Part shown: positions 1 to 6,789 of the stretch, in pieces | Position numbering within the stretch: the first letter of the stretch is position 1 | Layout of the letters: the number at the start of each line of letters is the position of its first letter | Origin: CAYJPK01 sp964372035 | GTDB lineage: Bacteria > Desulfobacterota > Desulfovibrionia > Desulfovibrionales > Desulfovibrionaceae | Assembly (NCBI GenBank): GCA_964372035.1 | Contig: CAYJPK010000036.1 | Coordinates: 1 to 19,843 of the forward strand | DNA length: 19,843 nucleotides | Direction: 5' to 3' | Program-made: the position numbers and the translations under genes | The notes under the pieces: generated by a model | What the model was told of the DNA's origin: nothing | Database searches by the model: none | Seen by the model: only the letters and a program-made list of their open reading frames with translations

Positions 1-196
1 ATGAAATTACTATAATTGACTGCGCTAGCAGGCAATCACTGCGAAAGCATAAGTGTAATTTTATTGCACTGTTAAGTGCTGGAGCAAGTGTGACTTTGCT
101 TACGTTAGTGGTAGTGATGTCAACTTAAAATACTATAAGTTACTTTATAATTTATCTGCTTGCGATGTATGGTTTAGCTTGCGTATACTTCGGTAC

Positions 197-238
197 TGTC
201 ATTGCGAGGAGGAGCTTGCGACGACGTGGCAATCCATG
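197..238. repeat. REP-like intergenic palindromic element
   Basis: A GC-richer block in AT-rich intergenic DNA. It starts with GTCATTGCGAGGAGGAGC and ends with GACGTGGCAATCCATG. The outer arms ATTGC (201-205) and GCAAT (229-233) are inverted, and an inner GCGAG/CTTGC pair can form a short stem. From memory, 'GTCATTGCGAG...GGCAATCC' elements recur between genes in several unrelated bacteria. I see one copy here, so repeat status rests on resemblance rather than on copies in this window. Confidence 0.55.
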
Positions 239-274
239 CCTTTAATAAAAAGTGCTTAAGTGCTTTAGCAAAAT

Positions 275-333
275 AAGTTTATCTAGGATTTTAATTTTGT
301 AGATAAGATAAAAATAAAAGTTTTTTGGAAAAG
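275..333. repeat. Imperfect direct repeat, copy 1 (degenerate hairpin)
   Basis: The left end, AAGTTTATCTAGGATTTT (275-292), matches 420-437 with one difference. The right end, TTTTTTGGAAAAGG (321-334), matches 485-498 exactly. Between them lies a weak TTATCTA/TAGATAA stem with a 14-nt loop. Copy 2 has a perfect 17-bp hairpin in the same place, so this copy looks like a shorter or decayed version of the same intergenic unit. Confidence 0.5.
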
Positions 334-355
334 GGTCGGGGGTCTGGGGGAAGGG
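333..355 (+). other. G-quadruplex-type motif (four G tracts)
   Basis: Four G runs on the plus strand, at 333-335, 338-342, 346-350 and 353-355, are separated by loops of 2, 3 and 2 nt. This fits the G3+N1-7 pattern. It stands out in an AT-rich intergenic region. RNA reading leftward out of infB would carry the C-rich complement, while rightward transcription would carry the G-rich strand. Confidence 0.55.
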
Positions 356-403
356 AAAAATGATAAGCATATCAGCTTTGGCAATGCTTTGCATACACAA
401 AGC

Positions 404-437
404 AAAATCCTAGCCAAACAAGTTTAGCTAGGATTTT
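404..437 (-). terminator. Likely bidirectional terminator after infB
   Basis: AAAATCCTAGC (404-414) pairs perfectly with GCTAGGATTTT (427-437), an 11-bp stem with a 12-nt loop that can partly pair further. The A and T ends make it usable in both directions. Read leftward it lies about 100 nt past the infB stop and ends in TTTTGCTTTG, so it is the best candidate for ending the rimP-nusA-ylxR-infB transcript. Confidence 0.6.
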
Positions 438-498
438 CTAAAGTATTTATTCACTTTGTTCATAATAACAAAGTGAATAAATATTTTTTTGGAAAAGG
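420..498. repeat. Imperfect direct repeat, copy 2 (intact hairpin)
   Basis: Second copy of the unit at 275-333, with the same two ends. The middle is replaced or extended by the 17-bp perfect hairpin at 444-483. It lies immediately downstream of infB on the operon's 3' side. Confidence 0.5.
444..490 (+). terminator. Strong rightward intrinsic terminator (17-bp stem, T7)
   Basis: Arms at 444-460 and 467-483 are perfectly complementary over 17 bp with a 6-nt loop (CATAAT), followed by seven T at 484-490. It would stop rightward transcription entering from left of the window before it runs antisense into infB. On the minus strand no T tract follows, although the RNA hairpin could still protect the infB mRNA 3' end. 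Confidence 0.75.
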
Positions 499-533
499 TT
501 TTTCCCTTCCCTCAGTTTATAATAATTATTCTT

Positions 534-3500
534 CTACAAAGAAGCGGCTTCGTTAACGATTTCGTAGGCTTCGATAATATCACCGACTTTTAAGTCATTG
601 TAATTTTCAAGACCAACACCGCACTCATAGCCTTTTAGTACTTCTTTAGCATCGTCTTTAAAGCGTTTAAGTGAAGATATTTTACCAGTGTAGATAACAA
701 CACCATCACGCAACAAGCGCACTAGAGCAGCACGAGTTAATTTTCCATCATCAACGTGAGAACCAGCAATCATACCAATTTTAGGTACAGAGAAGGTTTC
801 ACGCACAACAGCTTGACCAAGGTATACTTCTTTTTCAACAGGAGCTAACATACCAGTCATAGCACTTCTAATCTCATCAACTAATTTATAGATGATGTCA
901 TAGAAACGAATATCAACTTTTTCATTTTCAGCAATTTCTTTAACCTTTGCAGTAGGGCGAACGTTAAAGCCGATAACGATAGCTTCAGATGCAGAAGCTA
1001 AAAGGATATCAGATTCTGTGATTGCGCCAGCACCGGTGTGAATGATTTCAATTCTAACTTTATCAGTGCTAAGTTTGCGAACTGATTCAGTAATTGCTTC
1101 AAGTGAGCCTTGTACATCAGCTTTAAGAACGAGGTTAAGTACTTGTGCTTCTTTATCATCAGCTTTGCGAGATAAGAAGGTTTCAAGGGTAACGCGTGAT
1201 TCTTTTGCAAGTTCACGTTCTCTTTGCTTAATTGCACGAGCTTCAGCGATACGACGTGCAAGCTTTTCATCAGTTAAGCAAATGAATTCTTCACCTGCTT
1301 CAGGTACCCCATCAAAGCCTTGTACTTCAACAGGAATAGATGGACCAGCCTCTTTAACTTTGCGTCCTTGGTCGTTAAACATAGCACGAACACGACCAGA
1401 GAATACGCCACAAACAAAGTTATCACCTTGCTTTAAAGTTCCCTCTTGAATAAGAACAGTCGCAACTGGACCACGCCCTTTATCAAGTTTTGCTTCAACA
1501 ATGTGGCCACGAGCTAATTTATTAGGATTTGCTTTAAGCTCAAGTAATTCAGCTTGTAAAGCAATTAATTCTAATAAATCATCTAAACCATCACGAGTTT
1601 TTGCTGATACTTTAGCAGTAACAACGTCACCGCCCCAATCTTCAGCTTGTAAGCCAAGTGATGCAAGTTCTTGCATTACACGATCAGGATTTGCGTCAGG
1701 CTTATCCATTTTGTTCACAGCTACCATAATTGGTACATCTGCTGCTTTGGCGTGGTTGATAGCTTCTCTTGTTTGTTCCATAACGCCATCATCTGCCGCA
1801 ACAACAAGTACTACTAAGTCAGTAACTTGCGCACCACGTGCTCTCATGGTTGTAAATGCTTCGTGGCCTGGAGTATCTAAAAATACAATTTCACCACGTT
1901 TTGTTTTAACGTGATATGCACCAATATGCTGTGTAATACCACCTGCTTCGCCACCAGTAACGTTTGTTTTACGGATAGCATCAAGCAATGAAGTTTTACC
2001 ATGGTCAACGTGACCCATGATAGTAACAACAGGTGGACGCAATTTTAAATCTTCAGGTTTGTCAGCTTCAGTAGGAACTAAATAGCTTTCCTCTGTGAAA
2101 CCAACTTTTTCAACTTCATATTCGAATTCAGCTGCAACAATAGCAGCAGTGTCAACGTCAAGTGAACTATTAATAGTTGCAACAATACCAAGATTAAATA
2201 ATACTTTAATGATTTCACCTGCTTTTAGGCCCATTTGGTGAGCCATGTCAGCAACACGAATAGCTTCTTCAATGCGAATTTTACGCTTTGCAGCTTTTAA
2301 AGGTTGTGTTGTAGTAGGTGCTTGTTTAATTTCTTTTTTACGGCGGCGATTTTGACGCATTCTTGGCATATCACCATCATCGTCCATAACATTACGCCCT
2401 GTACCGATGAATTCATAATCAGCACCGCTTTTCTTGTTTTTGTTACGTTTTTTCTTACTTTGTGTATCACTTTCAAATACTGGAACTGGACTATCTGGTC
2501 TTGGACCACCAGGTCTTGCACCAGGACGAGCACCACCAGGTCTTGCACCAGGACGAGCGCCACCAGGACGATTGTCAGAACGACCATCTCTTCCATCACC
2601 AGGGCGAGCGCCTCCAGGTCTACCGTCATTAGGACGAGCACCACCAGGACGACCGTCATTAGGACGAGCACCACCAGGACGACCGTCATTAGGACGAGCG
2701 CCACCAGGACGACCATCATTAGGACGAGCGCCACCAGGACGACCATCATTAGGACGAGCGCCACGATAATCAGGTCTTGCACCACGATAGTCAGAGCGAC
2801 CATCGCTAGGGCGACCACCATCACGACTACCACGATTATCAGGGCGTCCATCACGATTGCCAAAATTGCGGTTATCTCTATTATCACCATCATATCTAGG
2901 ACGGCGATCATATTGATTTCTTTCCCCAGCAGCTCTATTTTCAGCTTCTTTCTTTTGTTCAGCTGCCTGTACTGGATCTGGGCGAGAAATAACACGAACT
3001 TGTGTTTGTACTACAGGTTCGGGACGTTTTTTCTTCGCACGTTTACGATCTTTATCGTCATCACTTTTTTTAGCTTTATCAGCATCATCTTGTTCAGGCG
3101 ATGCTGAAGCTGCTGGTTGAGCTTTTTGAGGCTCTGCCTTTTCAGCGTTTTTTTCTTGCTCAACAGGTGCGACTGTTTCGGTTTTTTCAACTGGTACTTT
3201 TGCAGCTTTTACAAATTGCTCTTTTGTATCTTCTTGCGCAATTTTTTCTAGTACAATTTCTTGAGCTGATTTTTCTTGAACAACTGCTTCTTGAGTGGCT
3301 GGAGTTTTTTTAGTTTCTTCAACATTTTTAGCTTGTTCAACAATTTCAGTTTTAATTTCTTCTACTTTTGCAGGAGCTTTTAAATCTTCTGGTCTAGTGA
3401 TTATTTTTGCGCTTGGTGTAGGCTTTTGTTCACTAGCTTTTTTAGTAGCTTTTTTCTCTGCAGTTTGAGCTTTAGCTTTTTCAGTTGTTTCAACTTTTTT

Positions 3501-3740
3501 AGCTGCTTTTGGCTCTTTTGTAGTTGCTTCATTTTCAGCTTTAGCAACTGGTTTTTTTTCTGATACTTCTGCTGTGGACTTTTTAGGCTCAAGCTCAGGA
3601 TCTTTTTCTATTTTAGCTTTGCTAGCAGTTTCCTTTTTAGGCGCATCACTAGTTGCTCTACGTCTGATTTTTACATCACCGCTAGGGGCTGCTTGCTCAT
3701 TATTTGTGTTTTCTTTTTTATCTGCTTTTGTTTTAACCAT
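534..3740 (-). CDS. infB: Translation initiation factor IF-2
   Basis: GTPase that brings initiator fMet-tRNA to the 30S subunit and promotes subunit joining. Residues about 1-230 are a Lys/Glu/Ala-rich disordered stretch. About 230-415 is an Arg/Gly/Asp-rich region with tandem GARPNDGRPG repeats. About 486-545 is the IF2_N helical domain. The G domain follows, with GHVDHGKT (about 575-582), DTPGHEAF (about 621-628) and NKMD (about 676-679), then the beta-barrel, IF2 domain 3 and the C-terminal tRNA-binding barrel. At 1068 residues it is longer than E. coli IF2 (890); the excess is in the N-terminal region. The ATG is preceded by AGGA at good spacing. It is the last gene of the minus-strand operon, with palindromic DNA and no rbfA or truB visible in the 533 bp beyond it. 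Identity is certain; the role of the repeat region is unknown. Confidence 0.98.
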   Translation of the reverse strand: MVKTKADKKENTNNEQAAPSGDVKIRRRATSDAPKKETASKAKIEKDPELEPKKSTAEVSEKKPVAKAENEATTKEPKAAKKVETTEKAKAQTAEKKATKKASEQKPTPSAKIITRPEDLKAPAKVEEIKTEIVEQAKNVEETKKTPATQEAVVQEKSAQEIVLEKIAQEDTKEQFVKAAKVPVEKTETVAPVEQEKNAEKAEPQKAQPAASASPEQDDADKAKKSDDDKDRKRAKKKRPEPVVQTQVRVISRPDPVQAAEQKKEAENRAAGERNQYDRRPRYDGDNRDNRNFGNRDGRPDNRGSRDGGRPSDGRSDYRGARPDYRGARPNDGRPGGARPNDGRPGGARPNDGRPGGARPNDGRPGGARPNDGRPGGARPGDGRDGRSDNRPGGARPGARPGGARPGARPGGPRPDSPVPVFESDTQSKKKRNKNKKSGADYEFIGTGRNVMDDDGDMPRMRQNRRRKKEIKQAPTTTQPLKAAKRKIRIEEAIRVADMAHQMGLKAGEIIKVLFNLGIVATINSSLDVDTAAIVAAEFEYEVEKVGFTEESYLVPTEADKPEDLKLRPPVVTIMGHVDHGKTSLLDAIRKTNVTGGEAGGITQHIGAYHVKTKRGEIVFLDTPGHEAFTTMRARGAQVTDLVVLVVAADDGVMEQTREAINHAKAADVPIMVAVNKMDKPDANPDRVMQELASLGLQAEDWGGDVVTAKVSAKTRDGLDDLLELIALQAELLELKANPNKLARGHIVEAKLDKGRGPVATVLIQEGTLKQGDNFVCGVFSGRVRAMFNDQGRKVKEAGPSIPVEVQGFDGVPEAGEEFICLTDEKLARRIAEARAIKQRERELAKESRVTLETFLSRKADDKEAQVLNLVLKADVQGSLEAITESVRKLSTDKVRIEIIHTGAGAITESDILLASASEAIVIGFNVRPTAKVKEIAENEKVDIRFYDIIYKLVDEIRSAMTGMLAPVEKEVYLGQAVVRETFSVPKIGMIAGSHVDDGKLTRAALVRLLRDGVVIYTGKISSLKRFKDDAKEVLKGYECGVGLENYNDLKVGDIIEAYEIVNEAASL
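2506..2559 (-). repeat. 27-bp tandem duplication in infB
   Basis: Two adjacent 27-bp copies (2506-2532 and 2533-2559) differ only at the final base. They encode a second Gly/Ala/Arg/Pro-rich duplication (GARPGARPG type) just C-terminal to the 30-bp array in the protein. Confidence 0.8.
2611..2760 (-). repeat. Five 30-bp in-frame tandem repeats in infB
   Basis: Five adjacent 30-bp units (2611-2640, 2641-2670, 2671-2700, 2701-2730, 2731-2760) each encode a circular permutation of GARPNDGRPG. Units 2-5 differ at only two positions (A/G in the 15th and last base), so the array looks recently expanded or homogenised. Unit 1 is more diverged. Because the period is a multiple of three, unit gain or loss keeps the infB frame. 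Confidence 0.9.
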
Positions 3741-3766
3741 AAATAGTCCTCACATTCTTAAAATAC

Positions 3767-3973
3767 TTAAAAATGTTTTTTTGGCTTATATTTTTTTACT
3801 CGTTCAAGGCATTCATTATTGTGGCAAACATAGTAGCCACGACCCATGGAACGATTTTTTTCATCAAATTTTAGTAAACCATCTTCTTGTATCGTTGCTC
3901 TTAAAAGTTCGCTTTGCTCACAGCTATTGCGGCAAATAACACAACGACGCATAGGAATATGTTTATTCTTCAT
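3767..3973 (-). CDS. ylxR: YlxR/RnpM family RNA-binding protein
   Basis: Small basic protein (68 residues from this ATG) of the DUF448/YlxR family, almost always encoded between nusA and infB. In Bacillus subtilis the family member, renamed RnpM, is reported to modulate RNase P. Visible family marks are the N-terminal MRRCVIC segment, the GRGYYVC motif, a later Cys in HNNEC giving a four-cysteine pattern, and a Lys-rich end. The ATG at 3973 lies inside the last codons of nusA (11-nt overlap). A TTG directly upstream is possible but less likely. No good Shine-Dalgarno is seen, so translation is probably coupled to nusA termination. infB follows after a 26-nt gap. Confidence 0.93.
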   Translation of the reverse strand: MKNKHIPMRRCVICRNSCEQSELLRATIQEDGLLKFDEKNRSMGRGYYVCHNNECLERVKKYKPKKHF

Positions 3974-5207
3974 CAAAAACCGGATTTAAGAAATTGATTG
4001 CTGAACGTAAATCAAAAATACGTGCATCATCAATACCTAATCTTTCACGAAGTTCATCATCAGAAGCATTAATAATACTTTCAACTGATGTAAAGCCAGC
4101 TTGAGTTAATTCCTCAACAGAAATTTCTGCCACACTTGCAAGTTGTTCAAGTCCACGCTCAAAAGAATTTGCTTCATTATAACGAGTTTCTGTGAAAATA
4201 TCTATTTTCCAGCCAAGTAATTTTGCAGCAAGTTTTACGTTTTGACCACGACGACCAATAGCATTAGTAAGTTGATCATCAGGAACAGTAACTTCAAGCA
4301 AGTTCTCAGACTCATCAACACTAATCTTTGAAATAAGAGCTGGAGCTAAAGCACTCTTTGCATAAACTGAAATTTCAGGATTCCAAATAACTATGTCAAT
4401 ACGCTCACCATGGAGTTCTTGCACAATGTTTTGGATTCTTGAACCACGTACACCAACGCATGCGCCCACTGGATCAACATCACGATCACGAGAAACAACA
4501 GCAACTTTAGCACGGCTACCAGGATCACGAGAAACACCCATAATTTGCACAGTTGAGTCATCAACTTCAGGGATTTCACGCTTAAACAATGCCGCTAAAT
4601 AATCTCTATGTGCTCTTGAAATAACAACCTGTGGACCTCTACCTTCTTTACGAGCTTCAATAATAATAGCTTCGATTCTATCACCACGTTTAAAGTGTTC
4701 ACGTGGGATTTGTTCATCTTTTGGTAGGATAGCTTCGGTGCGACCAAGGTTAATAATCCAGCCGCCTTTATCACGTCTTTGTACGATACCGCTAATGATT
4801 TCACCAACACGATCTTTAAATTCTTCATAAATGATTTCATTTTCAGCATCACGCATTCTTTGAATAATAACTTGCTTAGCAGATTGAGCAGCAATTCTAC
4901 CTAAATCTTCAACTTTAAGTCTAAAACCCATCTCATCATCAATTTGAACTGATGGGTCATGTTCTCTAGCTTCTTCAAGGGTAATTTGAGCAACTGGATC
5001 GTCAATCTCTTCAACAACGATTTTAAATTGGAATACTTCAATATCACCAGTTTCATCGTTATAGCTAACTTCAATGTCAAGTCCGTCACCATATTTACGG
5101 GTAACAGAAGTATTAACTGCATCTTCTAAGGTGCTTATGAGCATGTCACGATCTAAGCCTTTATCCTTACTGATTTGGTCAATAGCTTTTTTTAACTCAA
5201 GATTCAT
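3963..5207 (-). CDS. nusA: Transcription termination/antitermination factor NusA
   Basis: Binds RNA polymerase and nascent RNA and modulates pausing, intrinsic termination and antitermination. The order is an N-terminal polymerase-binding domain (about 1-125), an S1 domain (about 130-205), KH1 with a GVRGSRIQ GxxG loop, KH2 with AIGRRGQNVKLA, and one C-terminal helix-hairpin-helix segment ending in acidic residues. At 414 residues it is shorter than E. coli NusA (495), as in lineages with fewer C-terminal repeats. The ATG overlaps the rimP stop as ATGA, and the AAGGGGGG just upstream serves as ribosome binding site inside the rimP end. Since NusA itself influences intrinsic terminators, the leader terminator upstream of rimP may feed back on this gene. 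Confidence 0.98.
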   Translation of the reverse strand: MNLELKKAIDQISKDKGLDRDMLISTLEDAVNTSVTRKYGDGLDIEVSYNDETGDIEVFQFKIVVEEIDDPVAQITLEEAREHDPSVQIDDEMGFRLKVEDLGRIAAQSAKQVIIQRMRDAENEIIYEEFKDRVGEIISGIVQRRDKGGWIINLGRTEAILPKDEQIPREHFKRGDRIEAIIIEARKEGRGPQVVISRAHRDYLAALFKREIPEVDDSTVQIMGVSRDPGSRAKVAVVSRDRDVDPVGACVGVRGSRIQNIVQELHGERIDIVIWNPEISVYAKSALAPALISKISVDESENLLEVTVPDDQLTNAIGRRGQNVKLAAKLLGWKIDIFTETRYNEANSFERGLEQLASVAEISVEELTQAGFTSVESIINASDDELRERLGIDDARIFDLRSAINFLNPVFDEE

Positions 5208-5809
5208 TTATTCCCCCCTTGAGTAGCTTTATTTTGTTTTGATTTGCCAGGTTTTTCTGGCATAGTAAATACATGAATTAAATTTGCACGCTTAACATGA
5301 GTCCAAGGAATAATCGCAATAGCCTTATCCTCTTCGCTTGCTTGCAAAGTATCTTTGTCAATTTCAATTTCAATTTTGCTATCATCAATGATTGATAATA
5401 AATTCCCCTTAAACTTTTTACGCTTAGGGTAGTTTGGCATTTGAGCGGATAAAACAACTTCAACCGATCTGCCGATGTAATCTTTCATCTGATTAGGATT
5501 AAAGAAAAGACGTGAGAAACCAGGTGATGAAACTTCAAGAGTCCACGCATCTTTAAAAATTTCTTCAACATCAATAATAAGGCTTAATTTGCGTGAAATT
5601 CTAGCACATTCAATAATGCCAATTCCAGACTCTTCAACTCCATCATTTTGTTCAGTGTTTTCTGAAACGCCATCTTTAGGCTTATCAACAAAAATGCGCA
5701 CAGTTTTTTGGGTAGAGCCAACAATATCAACACCCCAAACTTCCAAACCAGCATCTTTGCAAAGCATTTCTGCATTAGTGTATAAAAAGTCAATAATTTT
5801 ATTTGCCAT
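5204..5809 (-). CDS. rimP: Ribosome maturation factor RimP
   Basis: Assists 30S subunit maturation. The family core is visible: an IIECARISRKLSLIIDVEE segment followed by LEVSSPGFSRLFF, then the C-terminal SH3-like barrel. At 201 residues it is longer than E. coli RimP (about 150). The extra length comes from an acidic insert around residues 45-65 (VSENTEQNDGVEESG) and a Lys/Gln-rich tail. The start ATG has only a weak GTGAG-like site upstream. First gene of the operon, ending in a 4-nt overlap with nusA. Confidence 0.95.
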   Translation of the reverse strand: MANKIIDFLYTNAEMLCKDAGLEVWGVDIVGSTQKTVRIFVDKPKDGVSENTEQNDGVEESGIGIIECARISRKLSLIIDVEEIFKDAWTLEVSSPGFSRLFFNPNQMKDYIGRSVEVVLSAQMPNYPKRKKFKGNLLSIIDDSKIEIEIDKDTLQASEEDKAIAIIPWTHVKRANLIHVFTMPEKPGKSKQNKATQGGNK

Positions 5810-5831
5810 GATTTACTCACATAAAAAGTAT

Positions 5832-5860
5832 AAAAAAAAGCGACCCTAATGAGGTCACTT
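5832..5860 (-). terminator. Intrinsic terminator in the rimP operon leader
   Basis: On the minus strand AAGTGACC (5860-5853) pairs with GGTCGCTT (5845-5838), an 8-bp stem with one G-T pair and a 7-nt loop, followed by a run of T ending at 5832. It lies between the promoter at 5914-5942 and the rimP ATG at 5809, so it either attenuates the operon or ends a short leader RNA of about 75 nt. On the plus strand no T tract follows. Confidence 0.75.
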
Positions 5861-5866
5861 CCAAGA

Positions 5867-5906
5867 ATTGCTTTAGCAACTAGAAAATGTGGAAAACGTG
5901 TCTTCC
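5867..5906 (-). promoter_or_regulatory. Leader hairpins upstream of the attenuator-like terminator
   Basis: Immediately after the predicted start, GGAAGA/TTTTCC (5906-5891) can form a 6-bp stem with a CACG loop. GTTGC/GCAAT (5880-5867) can form a second short hairpin with a TAAA-type loop. The TTTTCCA arm of the first can alternatively pair with TGGAAG next to the terminator stem, a possible but weak antiterminator. Structure is by eye only. Confidence 0.4.
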
Positions 5907-5913
5907 ATTTGGT

Positions 5914-5942
5914 AATATATATAGTAACAGACTAAATGTCAA
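5914..5942 (-). promoter_or_regulatory. Sigma-70 promoter of rimP-nusA-ylxR-infB
   Basis: Read leftward: a perfect -35 TTGACA (5942-5937), a 17-bp spacer, and -10 TATATT (5919-5914, five of six matches). The expected start of transcription is near 5907, giving a leader of about 98 nt before rimP. Confidence 0.8.
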
Positions 5943-6069
5943 GGCTTTATATGAAAAAATAAAATCAGTTTTTTTAAGTGCTTATCTTGATTCGCCTTAA
6001 AGGTGTGCTAATAATTTGCTTGACTGATAGCAAGATTTAAGCAATTATTTAACTTGTAAGACTACATTA

Positions 6070-6091
6070 CTATAGCTAAACTATAGCTAAA
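6070..6091 (+). repeat. Tandem 11-bp repeat before the UPF0173 gene
   Basis: CTATAGCTAAA occurs twice back to back (6070-6080 and 6081-6091) and each copy contains the palindrome CTATAG. The second copy runs into the AAAGGA ribosome binding site of the gene at 6102. It may be an operator or a chance duplication. Confidence 0.5.
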
Positions 6092-6101
6092 GGACAAAAA
6101 T

Positions 6102-6788
6102 ATGAAAACAGAAATAATTTGGCATGGTCATTCAAATTTTCAAATAAATTCAGGTGGAGTATCAGTTTTAATAGATCCGTTTTTTGAGGGAAATCCTGTT
6201 TGCTCCACAAACTATAGAGATATTCAAAAGCCTGATATTGTGCTTGTTACTCACGATCATGGTGACCATGTTGGCGATGCTATTAGGATTTGCAATCAAA
6301 CCCAAGCAAGGTGCGTTTGTGTATATGATACTGCACCTGCCTTAATTCAGATGGGTTTAGCTCCGCATTTGCTTGGAGCTGCACATAATATTGGCGGAAC
6401 TGCAGTTGTTAAAGGTGTGAAAATAACAATGACAGTTGCTGTGCATACTTCAGAAACTGGCGCACCTATTGGTTATGTTGTTGAAATGCCAGATGGTTTT
6501 ACTTTCTATCATGCAGGTGATACTGGTTTATTTGGTGATATGGCTTTAATTGGAGAATTTCATGAACTTGATTTAGCGCTTTTGCCAGTTGGTGGTGTTT
6601 ATACCATGGACGCAAAACAGGCTGTTTATGCGAGCAAATTATTAAAGCCAAAGCGTGTAATTCCAATGCATTATAAAACTTTCCCGTTTATCGGTCAAAC
6701 TCCTGATGAGTTTGTCGAGCTGATGGCTAAAAGTGATTTGCAAGCTGAAGTTATTGTGATGGAACCTAACGGAAAAATAGAATTATAA
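6102..6788 (+). CDS. UPF0173-type metallo-beta-lactamase-fold hydrolase
   Basis: A 228-residue metallo-beta-lactamase-fold protein of the UPF0173/UlaG-like group, whose physiological substrate is generally unknown. Metal-site residues visible are THDHGDH (H51, H53, D55, H56), H115, D140 in HAGDTGLFGD, and H190 in PMHYKTFP. The N-terminal WHGHSNFQI is typical of the family. There is no signal peptide, so it is probably cytoplasmic. The ATG has AAAGGA 7 nt upstream. One base separates its stop from the LptF-type permease, so the two are probably co-transcribed, but no functional link is established. A sugar-lactone (UlaG-like) activity is possible and not shown. Confidence 0.9.
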   Translation: MKTEIIWHGHSNFQINSGGVSVLIDPFFEGNPVCSTNYRDIQKPDIVLVTHDHGDHVGDAIRICNQTQARCVCVYDTAPALIQMGLAPHLLGAAHNIGGTAVVKGVKITMTVAVHTSETGAPIGYVVEMPDGFTFYHAGDTGLFGDMALIGEFHELDLALLPVGGVYTMDAKQAVYASKLLKPKRVIPMHYKTFPFIGQTPDEFVELMAKSDLQAEVIVMEPNGKIEL

Positions 6789-6789
6789 T

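Larger units (their letters stand above)
344..515. repeat. Nested-palindrome element with 17-nt inverted flanks
   Basis: CTGGGGGAAGGGAAAAA (344-360) and its inverted copy TTTTTCCCTTCCCTCAG (499-515) match at 16 of 17 positions. They flank three adjacent hairpins at 386-403, 404-437 and 444-483. No coding capacity is visible inside. The architecture resembles a miniature inverted-repeat element or a compound terminator block. No target-site duplication is obvious. Confidence 0.45.
1..533. other. Gene-free intergenic region downstream of infB
   Basis: No credible ORF or RNA gene is seen. 1-196 holds nothing I can identify. 197-238 is a REP-like element, and 275-515 holds the duplicated unit, the G-rich motif, three hairpins and the inverted flanks listed separately. 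Confidence 0.6.

Noticed and set aside
379..394. TGGCA...TTGCA resembling a sigma-54 promoter
   Set aside because: GG to GC spacing is 9 nt, not 10, and no gene lies downstream on that strand; the bases also belong to a hairpin (386-403).
2611..2760. CRISPR-like spacing of 30-bp repeats
   Set aside because: The units are directly adjacent with no spacers and stay in frame within infB.
2297..3107. Long ORFs in alternate frames over the infB repeat region on both strands
   Set aside because: They are composition artefacts of the repetitive Arg/Gly and Lys/Glu coding stretch; the translations are low-complexity Val/Leu or Thr/Arg runs and match no protein family.
3974..3976. TTG as the ylxR start
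   Set aside because: An ATG follows directly and fits the family N terminus.
6020..6048. TTGACT with 17-bp spacer and AATTAT as promoter for the UPF0173 gene
   Set aside because: The -10 matches poorly; a promoter is expected in this gap but I cannot place it with confidence.
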